A stretch of DNA of 64,000 bases from CALFBG01 sp045110315 (GCA_045110315.1 JBGCFY010000074.1:9353-73352), one strand, 5' to 3'; shown: positions 53,576 through 63,631, counted from the first letter of the stretch. The notes: generated by a model not told the origin, from the sequence alone. A program made the numbers and translations.

Positions 53576-56500
53576 CTATAACTTTTGTTTAGTTGGTACT
53601 AGAGGAATGATTAAAACAATCAAGGTTCCCTCTTGTAAATGCCACTGTATTTTTCCATTGATCGCTGCTGTTCTTCGTTGGATGTTGGGAATGCCATTAC
53701 CCGTTGACGTGGAAGCATCGGGTATAAAACCAATTCCATTGTCATGTACTTTTAGTTTTAAGTGTTGGTCGGTAAGTTCAATGTCAAAATGGACTATGCT
53801 CGCTTGGGAATGCTTTACCACATTGTGGAAAATTTCTTTCAGGACCAATAAGATATTTCTTCGTTTTTCGCTTCTCAAAGGAATAGATGGAATCGTCGCA
53901 GGGAGTTGAATATGACAAGTAATCTGGTGCGTGCTGAGGTATTCATCGGCGTATTGGTATAAGTACAAAAGCAAATCTTCGAGATGATCATTATCCGTGT
54001 TCATCGCCCAAATAATATCGCTCATTTTTTCTAGTAATTCCCGTGCGGATTGATTGATGCGGGCAATATTTTTCCGGCGCTTTTTTTGGTTTTGTTGCGT
54101 CGGTAATTGACTTAAATCTTCACTCAAAAACTTAATGGTAGATAAGCCGGAGCCTAAATCATCATGTAGCTCTCCCGCGATGCGGTTGCGTTCTGCTTGC
54201 AAGGCTAATTGTTGGGCAAGTTGTCTTGCTTGGACTTTAAGTTTCTGTCGTACGTAGAGTTTTGCAAAGAGAAAAACAATACCAATTAAGGCTAAGGTCG
54301 AAGAAAGGTAAAACCACCAAGTTTGCCAAAAAGGAGGATGAATAGTAATAGCGAGTTGTTGGGTTTTGGTTTTTTGCTGATTAACATTTAAACTGTAATA
54401 CTCTAATTGATAATCGCCCGCTTGCAATTGATTGAATCTAATTTTCTCCGTAGGTTCAATCGCTTTCCAAAGCGTATCATAATTGAGTAAGCGATAATAC
54501 AACTTCGTATGTTGAGGAAGATAAGTACCAATGACTTGTACTTCAAAACTCAAATTGTTTTGTTCGTGTGCTAGTTCTAAGTTTTTACGATGAGCTAATT
54601 CGAACGTTGTTAAAAAAGGAATATTATTAAGCTGTAAATTTTTCAATTGCACTTTGGGTAAGAAAGGATAAACTTTTGTTGTAACTGGATCAAAACTAAT
54701 GCTTCCTTGATTGGTGCCAAACCAAAGTTTCCCATCTCGGCTTTGCTGTGCGGCGTAGAGTTGAAATGCTTTTGTTGGCAATTGATCGAGCATACTAAAA
54801 CTTGTTTGTGTGCCGAGTTCAGGATTGAAACAATGTAGATTTTGCGCAGTTGTAAACCACACCAAACCCGCTCGGTCTTCTAACACATTGCGAATCGTAC
54901 TTGTTGCTTCAACAAGATCGTGCTGTAAGACAGATTGATCTTGTTTGTATTGTAACTGTTTGAGTCCCTGATTCGTTCCGAGCCAATATTTTTTTGTGGT
55001 ACTCGATGCTGCTATACTAGAAATTTCAAAGTCGATTGAAATTCGTTGTAACAAATAAGTAGTATCTTTCTGTAGAGCGTAAAGCTCAAGGTTTTGTCCA
55101 ATTGGTAGCAATAAAAGATTATTATTTGGAATAAAAAAACGAGTACTACTAAGCGGCTCAATTACTGGACTAGGGAATGTCTGCGTACTCCATTGAGCGT
55201 TACTATCTTTTTGTAGTAGCAATAATTGCTCATTTTGTTGCATTAATACAATCCTTGATTTACTAATGGCTTTAAAGAAAATAATTTTATTTATTTTACT
55301 CTGATAAACTAACTGCCATTTTTTTTGAGGTACTAAATATTGAAAAATCTGATGGCCTCTTAAGATAAAAATATCACCCTGAGGAGAAGCGGTAAGTTGC
55401 TTTATCTTGGTAATGGATTGATCACCAAAATCGCTGGAAGCACTGTTTAGGTAGCTTCCCGTCGGAGTATAAATTTCTAAGGTACGTTTTGCGGTTAATT
55501 GCCAAATATTGCCAAGGTGATCTTCTGCAATGGAACTGACAACTTGACTTTCTGAAAGTTTGGGAGAAATATTTTGCTGAAATGGATTTGATTTATTCCA
55601 AGCAGTATACAAATCATTTTCATCTTTAAGGGCTAACCAAATTTGTTCTTCGTAGTCACTGTAAACGGCAATACTTGTTTGTCTTAAACTTTTTTCTGCT
55701 GGTAAGTAGCGCGAAAATTTTGCGGTGCTAATTGTGTATATCCACAAACCGGAAGAACTGGTGAGGAGTAAATTATCAGCATCGAGAAAACTTCCTGAGA
55801 TGAAGCCGTCATTTGCAGCGGCGGGTGCAGGAATTAATACAGGTGTTTTTTTAGTTAAGTCAAAGAAAACAATGCCACGATCAGCAAAAAAGTAAACGGA
55901 TTGATCATTTATAGGAAGGACATTTCTAATTTCAATAAACTTATCTTGATATCCTTCTTTCCAGAAAACAGTTTTCTCCAAGGTGCCATCGGGCAAGCAA
56001 GTAATTAATTCAAAACCCGACTGCCTGAAAAAAGGGCAACTAAAAACATATTGAACTTTCTGTTGTGGATCTAGTTGAGCATGAAAATAAATCCCTTTAC
56101 TATCTATACGTTTTTGGCTAACTTTCGATTCAAGATCATAGGTGTAAATGGCAGTATCTATCCGTAGCCAAAGCAGTCGCTGATTCGTAAAAGCAAAAAT
56201 ATGGTAGTCGGAATTTAAGGTTTGATCTTGCTCATCTTTTAATTGAAAATTTGAAAAGTGATCCGATTGGCGATGGTAAATATTAATGCCTGTAAGACTT
56301 GTAAACCAAAGATCTCCTTGCTGATCTTCAAAAAAACTGCTCTGGATATTGTTGTCGCGCATGCCATTCGGAGCATTGGTTTGCGTTACATATTTTTTTA
56401 AAAGCTGACCATCGTAGCTAAACAAACCATTTGTTGAACTAATCCAAAGAATGCCTTTCGTATCTTTTTTAAGAAAAGTATGATAACGCTCGTCAAGTCC

Positions 56501-56605
56501 TTCTTCTAAGCCAATGGATCGAAAGGACAGCTTGGGAACCTGAGCAGAAAGCGTACTAGAAAAGAGCAAAATGCAACCGTAAAAAAGGTAGTTTTTGTAT
56601 TTCAT
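53576..56605 (-). CDS. Propeller-sensor histidine kinase (HisKA_3 type)
   Basis: 1009 residues. After a signal peptide (MKYKNYLFYGCILLFSSTLSAQ) comes a large periplasmic two-component propeller with blades such as DTKGILWISSTNGLFSYDG and EDQQGDLWFTSLTGINIYH. A Y_Y_Y domain is at about 680-755. One membrane helix (about 757-783) precedes a HisKA_3 dimerisation region with HDDLGSG, the phospho-His near 814. The HATPase_c domain has its N-box around 927 (EIFHNVVKHS) and DNGIGF near 952. It pairs with the NarL-type regulator immediately downstream. Confidence 0.9.
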   Translation of the reverse strand: MKYKNYLFYGCILLFSSTLSAQVPKLSFRSIGLEEGLDERYHTFLKKDTKGILWISSTNGLFSYDGQLLKKYVTQTNAPNGMRDNNIQSSFFEDQQGDLWFTSLTGINIYHRQSDHFSNFQLKDEQDQTLNSDYHIFAFTNQRLLWLRIDTAIYTYDLESKVSQKRIDSKGIYFHAQLDPQQKVQYVFSCPFFRQSGFELITCLPDGTLEKTVFWKEGYQDKFIEIRNVLPINDQSVYFFADRGIVFFDLTKKTPVLIPAPAAANDGFISGSFLDADNLLLTSSSGLWIYTISTAKFSRYLPAEKSLRQTSIAVYSDYEEQIWLALKDENDLYTAWNKSNPFQQNISPKLSESQVVSSIAEDHLGNIWQLTAKRTLEIYTPTGSYLNSASSDFGDQSITKIKQLTASPQGDIFILRGHQIFQYLVPQKKWQLVYQSKINKIIFFKAISKSRIVLMQQNEQLLLLQKDSNAQWSTQTFPSPVIEPLSSTRFFIPNNNLLLLPIGQNLELYALQKDTTYLLQRISIDFEISSIAASSTTKKYWLGTNQGLKQLQYKQDQSVLQHDLVEATSTIRNVLEDRAGLVWFTTAQNLHCFNPELGTQTSFSMLDQLPTKAFQLYAAQQSRDGKLWFGTNQGSISFDPVTTKVYPFLPKVQLKNLQLNNIPFLTTFELAHRKNLELAHEQNNLSFEVQVIGTYLPQHTKLYYRLLNYDTLWKAIEPTEKIRFNQLQAGDYQLEYYSLNVNQQKTKTQQLAITIHPPFWQTWWFYLSSTLALIGIVFLFAKLYVRQKLKVQARQLAQQLALQAERNRIAGELHDDLGSGLSTIKFLSEDLSQLPTQQNQKKRRKNIARINQSARELLEKMSDIIWAMNTDNDHLEDLLLYLYQYADEYLSTHQITCHIQLPATIPSIPLRSEKRRNILLVLKEIFHNVVKHSQASIVHFDIELTDQHLKLKVHDNGIGFIPDASTSTGNGIPNIQRRTAAINGKIQWHLQEGTLIVLIIPLVPTKQKL

Positions 56606-56707
56606 TTCACAGATGAAAGCTTAATGTTGACTAAAAGTAGTCAAAAAAATTACATTAAGAAAATTTATCTATGACCGAACGAAACAAAATGCTTACTTCA
56701 GTGGATG

Positions 56708-57400
56708 CTAATTAATTTTAAATTGAATATACTTGATCTTTTTTAATTTAGCGAGATGCATCTTTTCGTAATAGGTTTTAATCTCTAATTCCTCTACGGG
56801 TAAGGCTTTGTTGTAGATGTTGTCATCTTGGTATAAAAGCTGGCAACCTTCCGTTTCTTCAATGGTTTCTAGCGTAAAATCATATAAGGTGTCATCATCC
56901 GTTTTGAGCTGAACGATCCCATCTTTTGCTAGAATTTTTCGGTAATGTGTAATGAAATTAGCGGCGGTGAGTCGGCGGTTAATTTTACTTTCTCGGAGGA
57001 ATGGATCGGGAAAGGTAATCCAAATTTCGCTAACTTCTTCTGGTGCGAAAAAAGTAGCAATTTGTTCAATACGAGTTCGTAAGAAAGCGGCATTTGATAA
57101 CTCTTGTTCTAGGGCCTTTTTTGCACCTTGCCAAATTCTAGCTCCTTTGATATCAACACCAATGAAGTTTTTGTGCGGATATCGCTCGGCGAGTGCAAGC
57201 GTATATTCTCCACGACCACAAGCTAACTCTAGGACGATCGGTTGCTCGTTTTTAAAATGAGTAGCCGCCCAGCGACCTTTAAGCTCAACGGATTGATGAT
57301 CTAATCCTTCTAATCTTGGGTTTTTAGGGTCGGCATTTTCGTATACATTGGGCAGACTTGCCAATTCTGAAAATTTTGCTAGTTTATTTCTTCTACTCAT
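56708..57400 (-). CDS. trmB: tRNA (guanine-N7)-methyltransferase
   Basis: 230 residues. SAM-binding motif I is LELACGRGEYTLALAERYPHKNFIGVDIKGARIW. WITFPDPFLRESKINRRLTAANFI is the conserved TFPDPW-like substrate motif of TrmB. TrmB makes m7G46 in tRNA. The alpha/beta hydrolase gene lies just upstream on the same strand (about 17 bp). Confidence 0.93.
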   Translation of the reverse strand: MSRRNKLAKFSELASLPNVYENADPKNPRLEGLDHQSVELKGRWAATHFKNEQPIVLELACGRGEYTLALAERYPHKNFIGVDIKGARIWQGAKKALEQELSNAAFLRTRIEQIATFFAPEEVSEIWITFPDPFLRESKINRRLTAANFITHYRKILAKDGIVQLKTDDDTLYDFTLETIEETEGCQLLYQDDNIYNKALPVEELEIKTYYEKMHLAKLKKIKYIQFKIN

Positions 57401-57416
57401 GCTGCAAATATCAGAA

Positions 57417-58229
57417 CTATTTTTTTGTTCCCAAAATTAAGTCCAGCTGTTTTTGAAAATCTTCAAATTTACTCAAGTCGTAATGCGTGGCACCAACTAC
57501 ACTATAAAACTGATCGCCCGATTTTAAAAAGGGACGCAATCGCTCGGTGGAACGATTGGGAACCAAACGATCTTCCGTTCCTTGAAAAATACTGACGGGA
57601 TAATCAACGCTTTGCAGATGTTTATCGTTGGGAAAGGCATAATTCAAAGGAAAGGGCAACCAAAGAATGGGAACTTGGATACAAAATAGTTTTTCGATGT
57701 GATTGAAAGGTGTTTCTAAAATTAACCGTTTTGCGTTGTTTTTACTGGCTAAATTGGAGGCGACGGCGGTACCCAATGATCGCCCGTAAATGATAATTTC
57801 TTCGGCGGGATACTTTTTTCGTGCCCAATCGTAAGCGAGTTGAGCATCCTGGTACATGGCTGTTTCGCTGAGTGGACCTTTCGTTTTGCCGTATCCACGG
57901 TAGTCAATCATCAAAACTTCGTAGTTGCGCGCCGTGAAATCCTCGTGATATTTACCCCAACGTTGCAAGTTGTCTGCATTGCCATGAAAATAGAGCACCA
58001 ATCCTTTTGCGGGAGATTTACGTTTAAAATATAAAGTATTAATCGCGTGACCATCTTCGGCAATGAGCTCAAACTCTTCGAAGTTTGCCGAAAACTCAAA
58101 GAGGTGTGTAGCGGCTAGTGGCTGCGGTCGAAAGATAATTTGCTTTTGAAAGCTATAGGTAACGAGCAGCAAAAGAATGTATAGCCCTAGGAGGACACTG
58201 AAGATGCGCAAAACGGATTTTAAATTCAT
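57417..58229 (-). CDS. Membrane-anchored alpha/beta hydrolase
   Basis: 270 residues from the ATG at the MNLKSVLRIF start; a TTG seven codons upstream is less likely. One N-terminal membrane helix (SVLRIFSVLLGLYILLLLVTYSF) precedes a hydrolase fold with LYFHGNADNLQRWG (oxyanion region), IIYGRSLGTAVAS (nucleophile Ser in GxSxG), FQGTEDRLVPN (Asp region) and GATHYDLS (catalytic His). It resembles the BEM46/YfhR-like hydrolases. Substrate unknown. Followed closely by trmB. Confidence 0.85.
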   Translation of the reverse strand: MNLKSVLRIFSVLLGLYILLLLVTYSFQKQIIFRPQPLAATHLFEFSANFEEFELIAEDGHAINTLYFKRKSPAKGLVLYFHGNADNLQRWGKYHEDFTARNYEVLMIDYRGYGKTKGPLSETAMYQDAQLAYDWARKKYPAEEIIIYGRSLGTAVASNLASKNNAKRLILETPFNHIEKLFCIQVPILWLPFPLNYAFPNDKHLQSVDYPVSIFQGTEDRLVPNRSTERLRPFLKSGDQFYSVVGATHYDLSKFEDFQKQLDLILGTKK

Positions 58230-58424
58230 AATATTAAATTTGTCAAGCAACTTCTAAAGTTTTAAAGCGGCTTTCTACTACAAAGTTGCTTTTCTCGCCT
58301 TGTAATTGCAAATTTTATCTAAGCATTTAGTTACCAAAATGGGCGTAGAATCCTCTGAAATGGCTTGTTTTGTCTTTTTTACTAGAAATGTCAAGGTAGG
58401 CTCATTTTCTAAACTTAAGAGTAT

Positions 58425-58432
58425 TACCTTTG
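58425..58432 (+). promoter_or_regulatory. Likely promoter -7 element of the barrel gene
   Basis: TACCTTTG matches TAnnTTTG and lies ~68 bp before the ATG at 58500. Confidence 0.45.
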
Positions 58433-58499
58433 TTTTGAACAAGAAGCTTGTTTGAACAACTTCAATGTTCCTATTATCAAAAACCTAAAAAAAAGATCT

Positions 58500-59387
58500 A
58501 TGAAGCGGTTGTTTTTATTTTTTGTGATTGTCAGCTTTATCAGTACATCCTCCGCCGTTGCACAGGAATGGGGATACGGATTTAAGACAGGTTTAAATTT
58601 TTCCCAAATTGTTGGTGATGCAGAATCAGCAGATGGAAATTCGTTAGAATCTTTCGGTACACGGACAGGTTTTCACGTCGGTGGTGGCGTCGTTGCTAAG
58701 ATTACTGATTTTTTCGGTCTGAAAGCAGGTTTGGTCTATACCCAAAAAGGTACGGCTTATAAATATAGTGGAAAATCATTTAAAACGTTTACCGCGTCAA
58801 CGGATGAAACGATCTTTACTACCGGTACGAGAAATGTTGCTTTGGACATTACCAACTCTTACCTTACCATACCAATTATGGCTTACGTCAAAATACTCGA
58901 TCGCCGCTTAGAGCTTTTTGGAGGAGTCGAACTAGGATTTTTGGTGCGTTCGCGGGGAGAAGGAGAATTACGCTACGAAGGGGTAACGCCAACGGGTTCG
59001 GTGCTTAATGAGTATACTCAAATCTTAGTTTATGATTATTTTAAAGATGAGCCGGGGCAAGCAGCAGACGAAGCGGGACTAGATCCAATCATATTTATTT
59101 TGGATGGTAAATCAGTTATTTTAGATAAAGAAGTTGGTGCCTATTACGAACGAACGGAAAAAGATGGTAGTTATTATAACATCTTCGATGTAGGATTAGT
59201 CGCAGGGACAAACTATTATATCAATCGAGGACTTTACTTAGGTTTTACTTTTACTTATGGACTGCTCGATGCCTCTAATAATGATTTTGACTTTTCGAAA
59301 TTAACCTCGGAGAATGGTACGCTAGTTCCTAGAAATGATATTGATCATAACATAAACTACCAAATATCTATCGGCTTCGGTTTCTAA
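58500..59387 (+). CDS. PorT-like outer membrane beta-barrel protein
   Basis: 295 residues from the ATG at 58500, which begins a signal peptide (MKRLFLFFVIVSFISTSSAVAQ). WGYGFKTGLNFSQIVGD and FGLKAGLVYTQKGTAY are the usual first strands of the OMP_b-brl_2/PorT family, and the protein ends in an aromatic residue (ISIGFGF), as outer-membrane barrels do. A frame upstream from TTG 58452 is probably untranslated. The next gene is 37 bp downstream. Confidence 0.8.
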   Translation: MKRLFLFFVIVSFISTSSAVAQEWGYGFKTGLNFSQIVGDAESADGNSLESFGTRTGFHVGGGVVAKITDFFGLKAGLVYTQKGTAYKYSGKSFKTFTASTDETIFTTGTRNVALDITNSYLTIPIMAYVKILDRRLELFGGVELGFLVRSRGEGELRYEGVTPTGSVLNEYTQILVYDYFKDEPGQAADEAGLDPIIFILDGKSVILDKEVGAYYERTEKDGSYYNIFDVGLVAGTNYYINRGLYLGFTFTYGLLDASNNDFDFSKLTSENGTLVPRNDIDHNINYQISIGFGF

Positions 59388-59424
59388 AAAAGCAATTGAA
59401 CAAACTCCGCGCTAATATTTTACT

Positions 59425-60270
59425 ATGCGAAATGTCTTGTGCTTTTTCTTGCTATTGCAGAGCACTTTAGTTTTTTCTCAGTCCTTTGTTACGGTTAAAG
59501 CGGCTTACGCTTTTGGTCGCAATGAGTCGATTAATATTATTAAAGCTGATGCTGGAAAAATCTCTAGTGAGAAATTTTCCTTAGGTGCAGGTATTCACCC
59601 TGAAGTTAGCTGGATGTTTTGCTTAAGCGAAAATTTTGCTTTTACCTTAGATGCTAGCTTCTTAATTGGAACTGACATTAATGCAACGGGTGGAATTTAT
59701 CGAGTAGAAAATTTACCCGCGCCTTATTTTGTAAATAATATCGGTAGTCCACCGTCAAGCATTTTACCGCTCATTACTGCTTTTGCTTTAGAAAGTCAAC
59801 GGCTTTACCTTACGCCTAACTTACTGATCAGCACCGGTGGCGATGGCTTTCAGTTTTATAGCAAAATAGGTTTTACCTTACCGGTTTATCAGCGTACAGA
59901 TTTGACTTATGCTTATCGCGACGAAGTTTTGGCTAAAGATGTTGAAGCTTCCATTTCCTTGAAAAATGATTTCTCAGTGGGCTTAAAAACTGCGATTGGT
60001 GCCAATATTGAAGTGAGTAAATTACTCAGCTTTTTTATTGAAATGGATTACCTCGCCCTACAAGTAGCCACAGAAACGGCAACGTTTACGAGTTACAAAA
60101 TTGACGGCGTCGCATCTCTTGATAATTTGGGCACTGCCAAGACTATCGATTACTCCACCGAAATTTCATCGACGACTAATGGGAATGAAAAGCAAACTGC
60201 GTTGACCCTTCCCGTTGCTTACGATCAACTCGGTTTTGGTTTGGGCGTTCGTTTTCGGTTAACGCAGTAA
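59425..60270 (+). CDS. Outer membrane beta-barrel protein
   Basis: 281 residues. A signal peptide (MRNVLCFFLLLQSTLVFSQS) is followed by alternating strands (FVTVKAAYAFGRN, FAFTLDASFLIG, LSFFIEMDYLAL) and a C terminus LGFGLGVRFRLTQ. Probably a small outer-membrane barrel; no specific family recognised. It follows the PorT-like gene and may be cotranscribed. Confidence 0.7.
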   Translation: MRNVLCFFLLLQSTLVFSQSFVTVKAAYAFGRNESINIIKADAGKISSEKFSLGAGIHPEVSWMFCLSENFAFTLDASFLIGTDINATGGIYRVENLPAPYFVNNIGSPPSSILPLITAFALESQRLYLTPNLLISTGGDGFQFYSKIGFTLPVYQRTDLTYAYRDEVLAKDVEASISLKNDFSVGLKTAIGANIEVSKLLSFFIEMDYLALQVATETATFTSYKIDGVASLDNLGTAKTIDYSTEISSTTNGNEKQTALTLPVAYDQLGFGLGVRFRLTQ

Positions 60271-60282
60271 AAAATCTCTTTT

Positions 60283-61386
60283 TCACATTTTCTGTAATAA
60301 CAACTGTGCAATACTTGGATCATCAAGTACGGTTTTTAGCTTTTTGTTTTCTGCACTGATCAGATCTTGCAAAAAGCTTAAACGCAAGTCATTTGGTAAG
60401 AAATCTATTTTAATAAAATCTTGAATATTCTGGAGTACTTTCCCTTTCGGGCTAATGTTATTAACCACGAGATAGTTTTTAAATCGAGTACAAAGTGCTG
60501 CTAAAATATCGACGCGCAATACTTCTTGTTGAACAATCGTTTGTAAAGGATGGTATACTTGGCTTTCAAATTTGTTAGCATTACAAATTGCTGCTGGTGT
60601 TATTATACTTGCCTCTTCTTGTTGTACAAAATGAATGAAAGCGGCTACGGTAGCTTCATCCAAACAAGCTGCACCAAGTAATTGGATCAAGGGCAATGCT
60701 TCCGTTAGCTTGGGAATTGTCGCGATATTACTAAAAAATTGCACAAGGGTTCTTGGCGTAGTTCGTTGTCCGTTCACTAATTCTGGATGCCGTAAAACAA
60801 AGTCAATTCCACGGGGATCAACTTGATTTTTTGCGGCCCAAATTGCCCAATCCTTTACCGCAAATTTAAGACTAATGTGCATCATGCGCGTCAGCATCGC
60901 ATCGTCAAGTGGTGTGACACTGTAGTCGCCACCTTCTGGATTAGCCGTGAGTACAATTTGCCATTGAGCGGGTAATTTCCAACTCATTAATTCATAGTTT
61001 TGCAAGAGCTGCATCAATCCTCGGAGAATGCGGTCGTCCGCGCGATTGATATCATCAAGGAGTAAAATACCTGGACCTTCCGTCGTTGGTACCCAGCTTG
61101 GTGGATGAAAAATAGTTTGCTCATCTTGTAAACTTGGCATTCCTAGCAAGTCTCCCATTTCCTCAAATTGCGCTGGTGCGACGTAAGCCCATTGGTAATC
61201 AAGTGTTGTTGCCAATTGTCTTACCAACTCCGTTTTTCCAATGCCATGTGTACCCCAAATACAAATGGGGAATTTTCGCTGTCCACGAGCTTCTGCGGCT
61301 AAGTTTTGGGTAATCAAGTGTTGTGCAAATGTTAGAACGGTTTGCGCACTCGAAGGAGTTCCGTACGATAGATAAGCTTGCTCCAT
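60283..61386 (-). CDS. AAA+ ATPase partner of the VWA protein
   Basis: 367 residues. Walker A is WGTHGIGKTELVRQLA, Walker B is GILLLDDINRADDRI, and IVLTANPEGGDYSVTPLDDAMLTRMMHI carries sensor 1 and the Arg region of the MoxR/dynein-related branch. A helical lid follows. The VWA gene ends 3 bp upstream. Such AAA-VWA pairs usually act as a chaperone/metal-insertion or remodelling module. Confidence 0.85.
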   Translation of the reverse strand: MEQAYLSYGTPSSAQTVLTFAQHLITQNLAAEARGQRKFPICIWGTHGIGKTELVRQLATTLDYQWAYVAPAQFEEMGDLLGMPSLQDEQTIFHPPSWVPTTEGPGILLLDDINRADDRILRGLMQLLQNYELMSWKLPAQWQIVLTANPEGGDYSVTPLDDAMLTRMMHISLKFAVKDWAIWAAKNQVDPRGIDFVLRHPELVNGQRTTPRTLVQFFSNIATIPKLTEALPLIQLLGAACLDEATVAAFIHFVQQEEASIITPAAICNANKFESQVYHPLQTIVQQEVLRVDILAALCTRFKNYLVVNNISPKGKVLQNIQDFIKIDFLPNDLRLSFLQDLISAENKKLKTVLDDPSIAQLLLQKM

Positions 61387-61389
61387 AAT

Positions 61390-62619
61390 TTAAAAATGAA
61401 TTTTAATTTTTTTGCTGGGAAGTTTTTTCCAAAAGTGATGATCTGCTGTGATTCCATTTTTACTAATTACCCAAAGCAAAGGATAACGGGAATTGATACT
61501 CGGAGGTAAACCGTCACCGTCGGTAAAATAGAGCAGTGCATCCAACTGTGCTTGCTCATTAGCTAAGGTAAGCACTGGCGTAAAATTAGTTGCCCCTCGA
61601 CCATGAATAACTTTGGGCGCTTGACCTTGATAGTGATATTTCTTTTGAATGGCAGTATCGCATTCTAATAAAAAAACGTCCGCGCCCCTCCGCCAAATTT
61701 GATTGATTTCTCGAAAAAAAACATCAAAGTCTTCTTGTTGAATACTCCCAGAAGTATCGATGGCAATCCAAATGATTTGTCGTCTTTTTATCTTCAGTCC
61801 TGGCGTAGTGTTGTAGCGTTTGGACGGCCGGTGGATGGTATTGCTCAAGATTGTTTTTCGACTACTACTTGCGAAAAGCTGCAATTGTCTTTTCCAATTG
61901 ATCGTACTTTTTTGTACAAGATTTTGACGAACTAGTTTTTCAATGAGAGTCAATGGAAAGTTAGAATTGTTTTTTTCTGCTGTCGACAATTGAAGCAGAC
62001 TTTTCTGTAGTAAAGTTTCAACCTGATACGCTAGAATTTTTTGTGTTGCGGGATTGGAATCTTGGGGAAAAATTATTTTCGACTTGTTCGAAAAATCTAA
62101 ATTTGCTCGTAGTTTAGTTAGTTCACTAGGAAGCGTTGCCGTAGGGTTTTGTATAATTGCGTGATTCAGTTTTTCTAATTGTTGGTAATAATAAGCAAGC
62201 ATTTGTTGCGGTAAAAAATCAATTTGGTAATGTTTGGCCAGGTTAGTTAGTTTCGTAAAGGTAACTTCTTCCGTTGTCGTTACTGGATTCAAATACGGTG
62301 TTACACAAGCTTGTAAAGCCATTTTATATAAAGCCTCTGATGAACCACTTTCGGGAAAGAAAGAATGCTTAAAGATTAATTCTAAAACAACGCGTTTGAT
62401 TAAGTTTAGTCGTTGTGTGTCGTTTAGGGATTGCCAAAATTGAGGGGAAACAATAAAACTTAGCACCTGTGCTTTCCAACGTTGGATACTCGCCTGCGTT
62501 GCGTGCTCATCAATAACTTTAGGAAGCTGCATCATTATTCGCCCGTAGAAAGCTTCTTGGAGTAGCATTTGAATGCAAGACTTATGGATGCTTTCTAAAA
62601 TGTGCGCCTTCGTATTCAT
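61390..62619 (-). CDS. DUF2201-like VWA protein
   Basis: 409 residues. The C-terminal third is a VWA-like domain with MIDAS-type IAIDTSGSIQQEDF, GRGATNFTPVL and LLYFTDGDG. The N-terminal two thirds are helical and resemble the putative-metallopeptidase half of DUF2201 proteins, but the expected HExxH-type motif reads VVLELIFKHSFF, so the metal site looks degenerate. It pairs with the AAA ATPase gene just downstream. A copy of the GAAGTTGTTTAAAAAC motif (62653-62670) lies upstream of its start. Confidence 0.7.
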   Translation of the reverse strand: MNTKAHILESIHKSCIQMLLQEAFYGRIMMQLPKVIDEHATQASIQRWKAQVLSFIVSPQFWQSLNDTQRLNLIKRVVLELIFKHSFFPESGSSEALYKMALQACVTPYLNPVTTTEEVTFTKLTNLAKHYQIDFLPQQMLAYYYQQLEKLNHAIIQNPTATLPSELTKLRANLDFSNKSKIIFPQDSNPATQKILAYQVETLLQKSLLQLSTAEKNNSNFPLTLIEKLVRQNLVQKSTINWKRQLQLFASSSRKTILSNTIHRPSKRYNTTPGLKIKRRQIIWIAIDTSGSIQQEDFDVFFREINQIWRRGADVFLLECDTAIQKKYHYQGQAPKVIHGRGATNFTPVLTLANEQAQLDALLYFTDGDGLPPSINSRYPLLWVISKNGITADHHFWKKLPSKKIKIHF

Positions 62620-62731
62620 TCCTAAAAGTAGAATATTTTTTTGGATTATAATGAAGTTGTTTAAAAACTCTAAAAATGTTTATGAATTGATCTTTTGCCC
62701 AAGTTTTTAGCTTTTTTATCCTCCGTAACGG

Positions 62732-62747
62732 TGTGTCATGAGACACA
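62732..62747. repeat. Palindrome TGTGTC-ATGA-GACACA near the IS left end
   Basis: A 6-bp perfect inverted repeat with a 4-nt loop, 63 bp beyond the transposase stop. The exact IS end cannot be set because the other end lies outside the window. Confidence 0.4.
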
Positions 62748-62809
62748 AAGTTGTGTATTGTTAAATAGTTACAAAGTTGTATACTATTAAAGCGCCATTT
62801 ATTTGGCAC

Positions 62810-63631
62810 CTAGTTCTTTGAAATTATTGCAAAATCTTTAATCTGTTTTTCTAAAGGAACGCCTCTAGTTGATGTTTTCAGTAGCGTACCATTTTCCGTT
62901 CGGATTAACCATTGTTTTTCAAGTGGATCGAAAGTTACTGTAACTGGTTGTTTTTTCATTTTATAATTAATGTAGGTTTCGATACCCATCATGTTTACTT
63001 TACCTCCTTTATTAATGCTACGTTCCCACACTTGCTGAGATAAAAAATTATAAACTAGGTTGATATCAAATTTATCTGGGTCATATTTTACAGGGTTATT
63101 CTGCAAAGACGGATGAAGTGCTATTCGTGTTTTATTTCCTTTTGCAGGAATTTGATAATGATTTCTTTGAAAATCACTTTCTTTATCTAATCGCTGTTGT
63201 AGATCTTCAATACTTCTTTGCTCTTTGGGATTTGACCAACTTTTCATAATACCCTGCAAGCATTCAACAGCCCCATTTTGTTGAGGGCAGCGAGGTTGAT
63301 TTTGAATAACCTCTATTCCTAAACCAATCCACCACATTTTACTTGTTGTTGGAACATCCATAGAACCAGGAGTAACAAAAGGGTGTCCGTTATCTATTTT
63401 TATTCGTTTAGGCAAACCCCATATTTTGAAGCAATCATTAATTAATCGAGTAACGGATTGTTCACACATCGAACCAACCGTTACGCAATCTTGCACAATT
63501 GCTTTTAAATGAGCCGTCGTGCCTTCATCTGCTATGTTCATCCAGCTTACCTTTTTACCACTCTTTAAAACTACTTGTTCTTTACCGTCTATTTGCCAAG
63601 TGTGGTGTGCTTGTTCTACCCAAGTTTTTTT
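62810..63631 (-). CDS. IS481-like transposase, catalytic part (downstream frame)
   Basis: The frame is open from the A8 run at 63625-63632 to the stop at 62810, about 273 codons. The integrase (rve) fold shows HTWQIDG (first catalytic Asp), RIKIDNGHPFVTPG (second Asp) and PQQNGAVEC (Glu), a DDE set. An internal ATG at 63541 would lose the first Asp, so expression by -1 frameshifting from the upstream frame is more likely. The frame continues the helix-turn-helix part encoded just upstream. It is the downstream product of an insertion sequence that continues beyond the window. Confidence 0.75.
   Translation of the reverse strand, partial: KKTWVEQAHHTWQIDGKEQVVLKSGKKVSWMNIADEGTTAHLKAIVQDCVTVGSMCEQSVTRLINDCFKIWGLPKRIKIDNGHPFVTPGSMDVPTTSKMWWIGLGIEVIQNQPRCPQQNGAVECLQGIMKSWSNPKEQRSIEDLQQRLDKESDFQRNHYQIPAKGNKTRIALHPSLQNNPVKYDPDKFDINLVYNFLSQQVWERSINKGGKVNMMGIETYINYKMKKQPVTVTFDPLEKQWLIRTENGTLLKTSTRGVPLEKQIKDFAIISKN

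Noticed and set aside
54510..54545. Another TAAGTACC repeat copy inside the histidine kinase gene
   Set aside because: The word encodes an in-frame, family-typical segment (VIGTYLPQHTKLYYRLLN) of the Y_Y_Y region, and no core of the repeat accompanies it.
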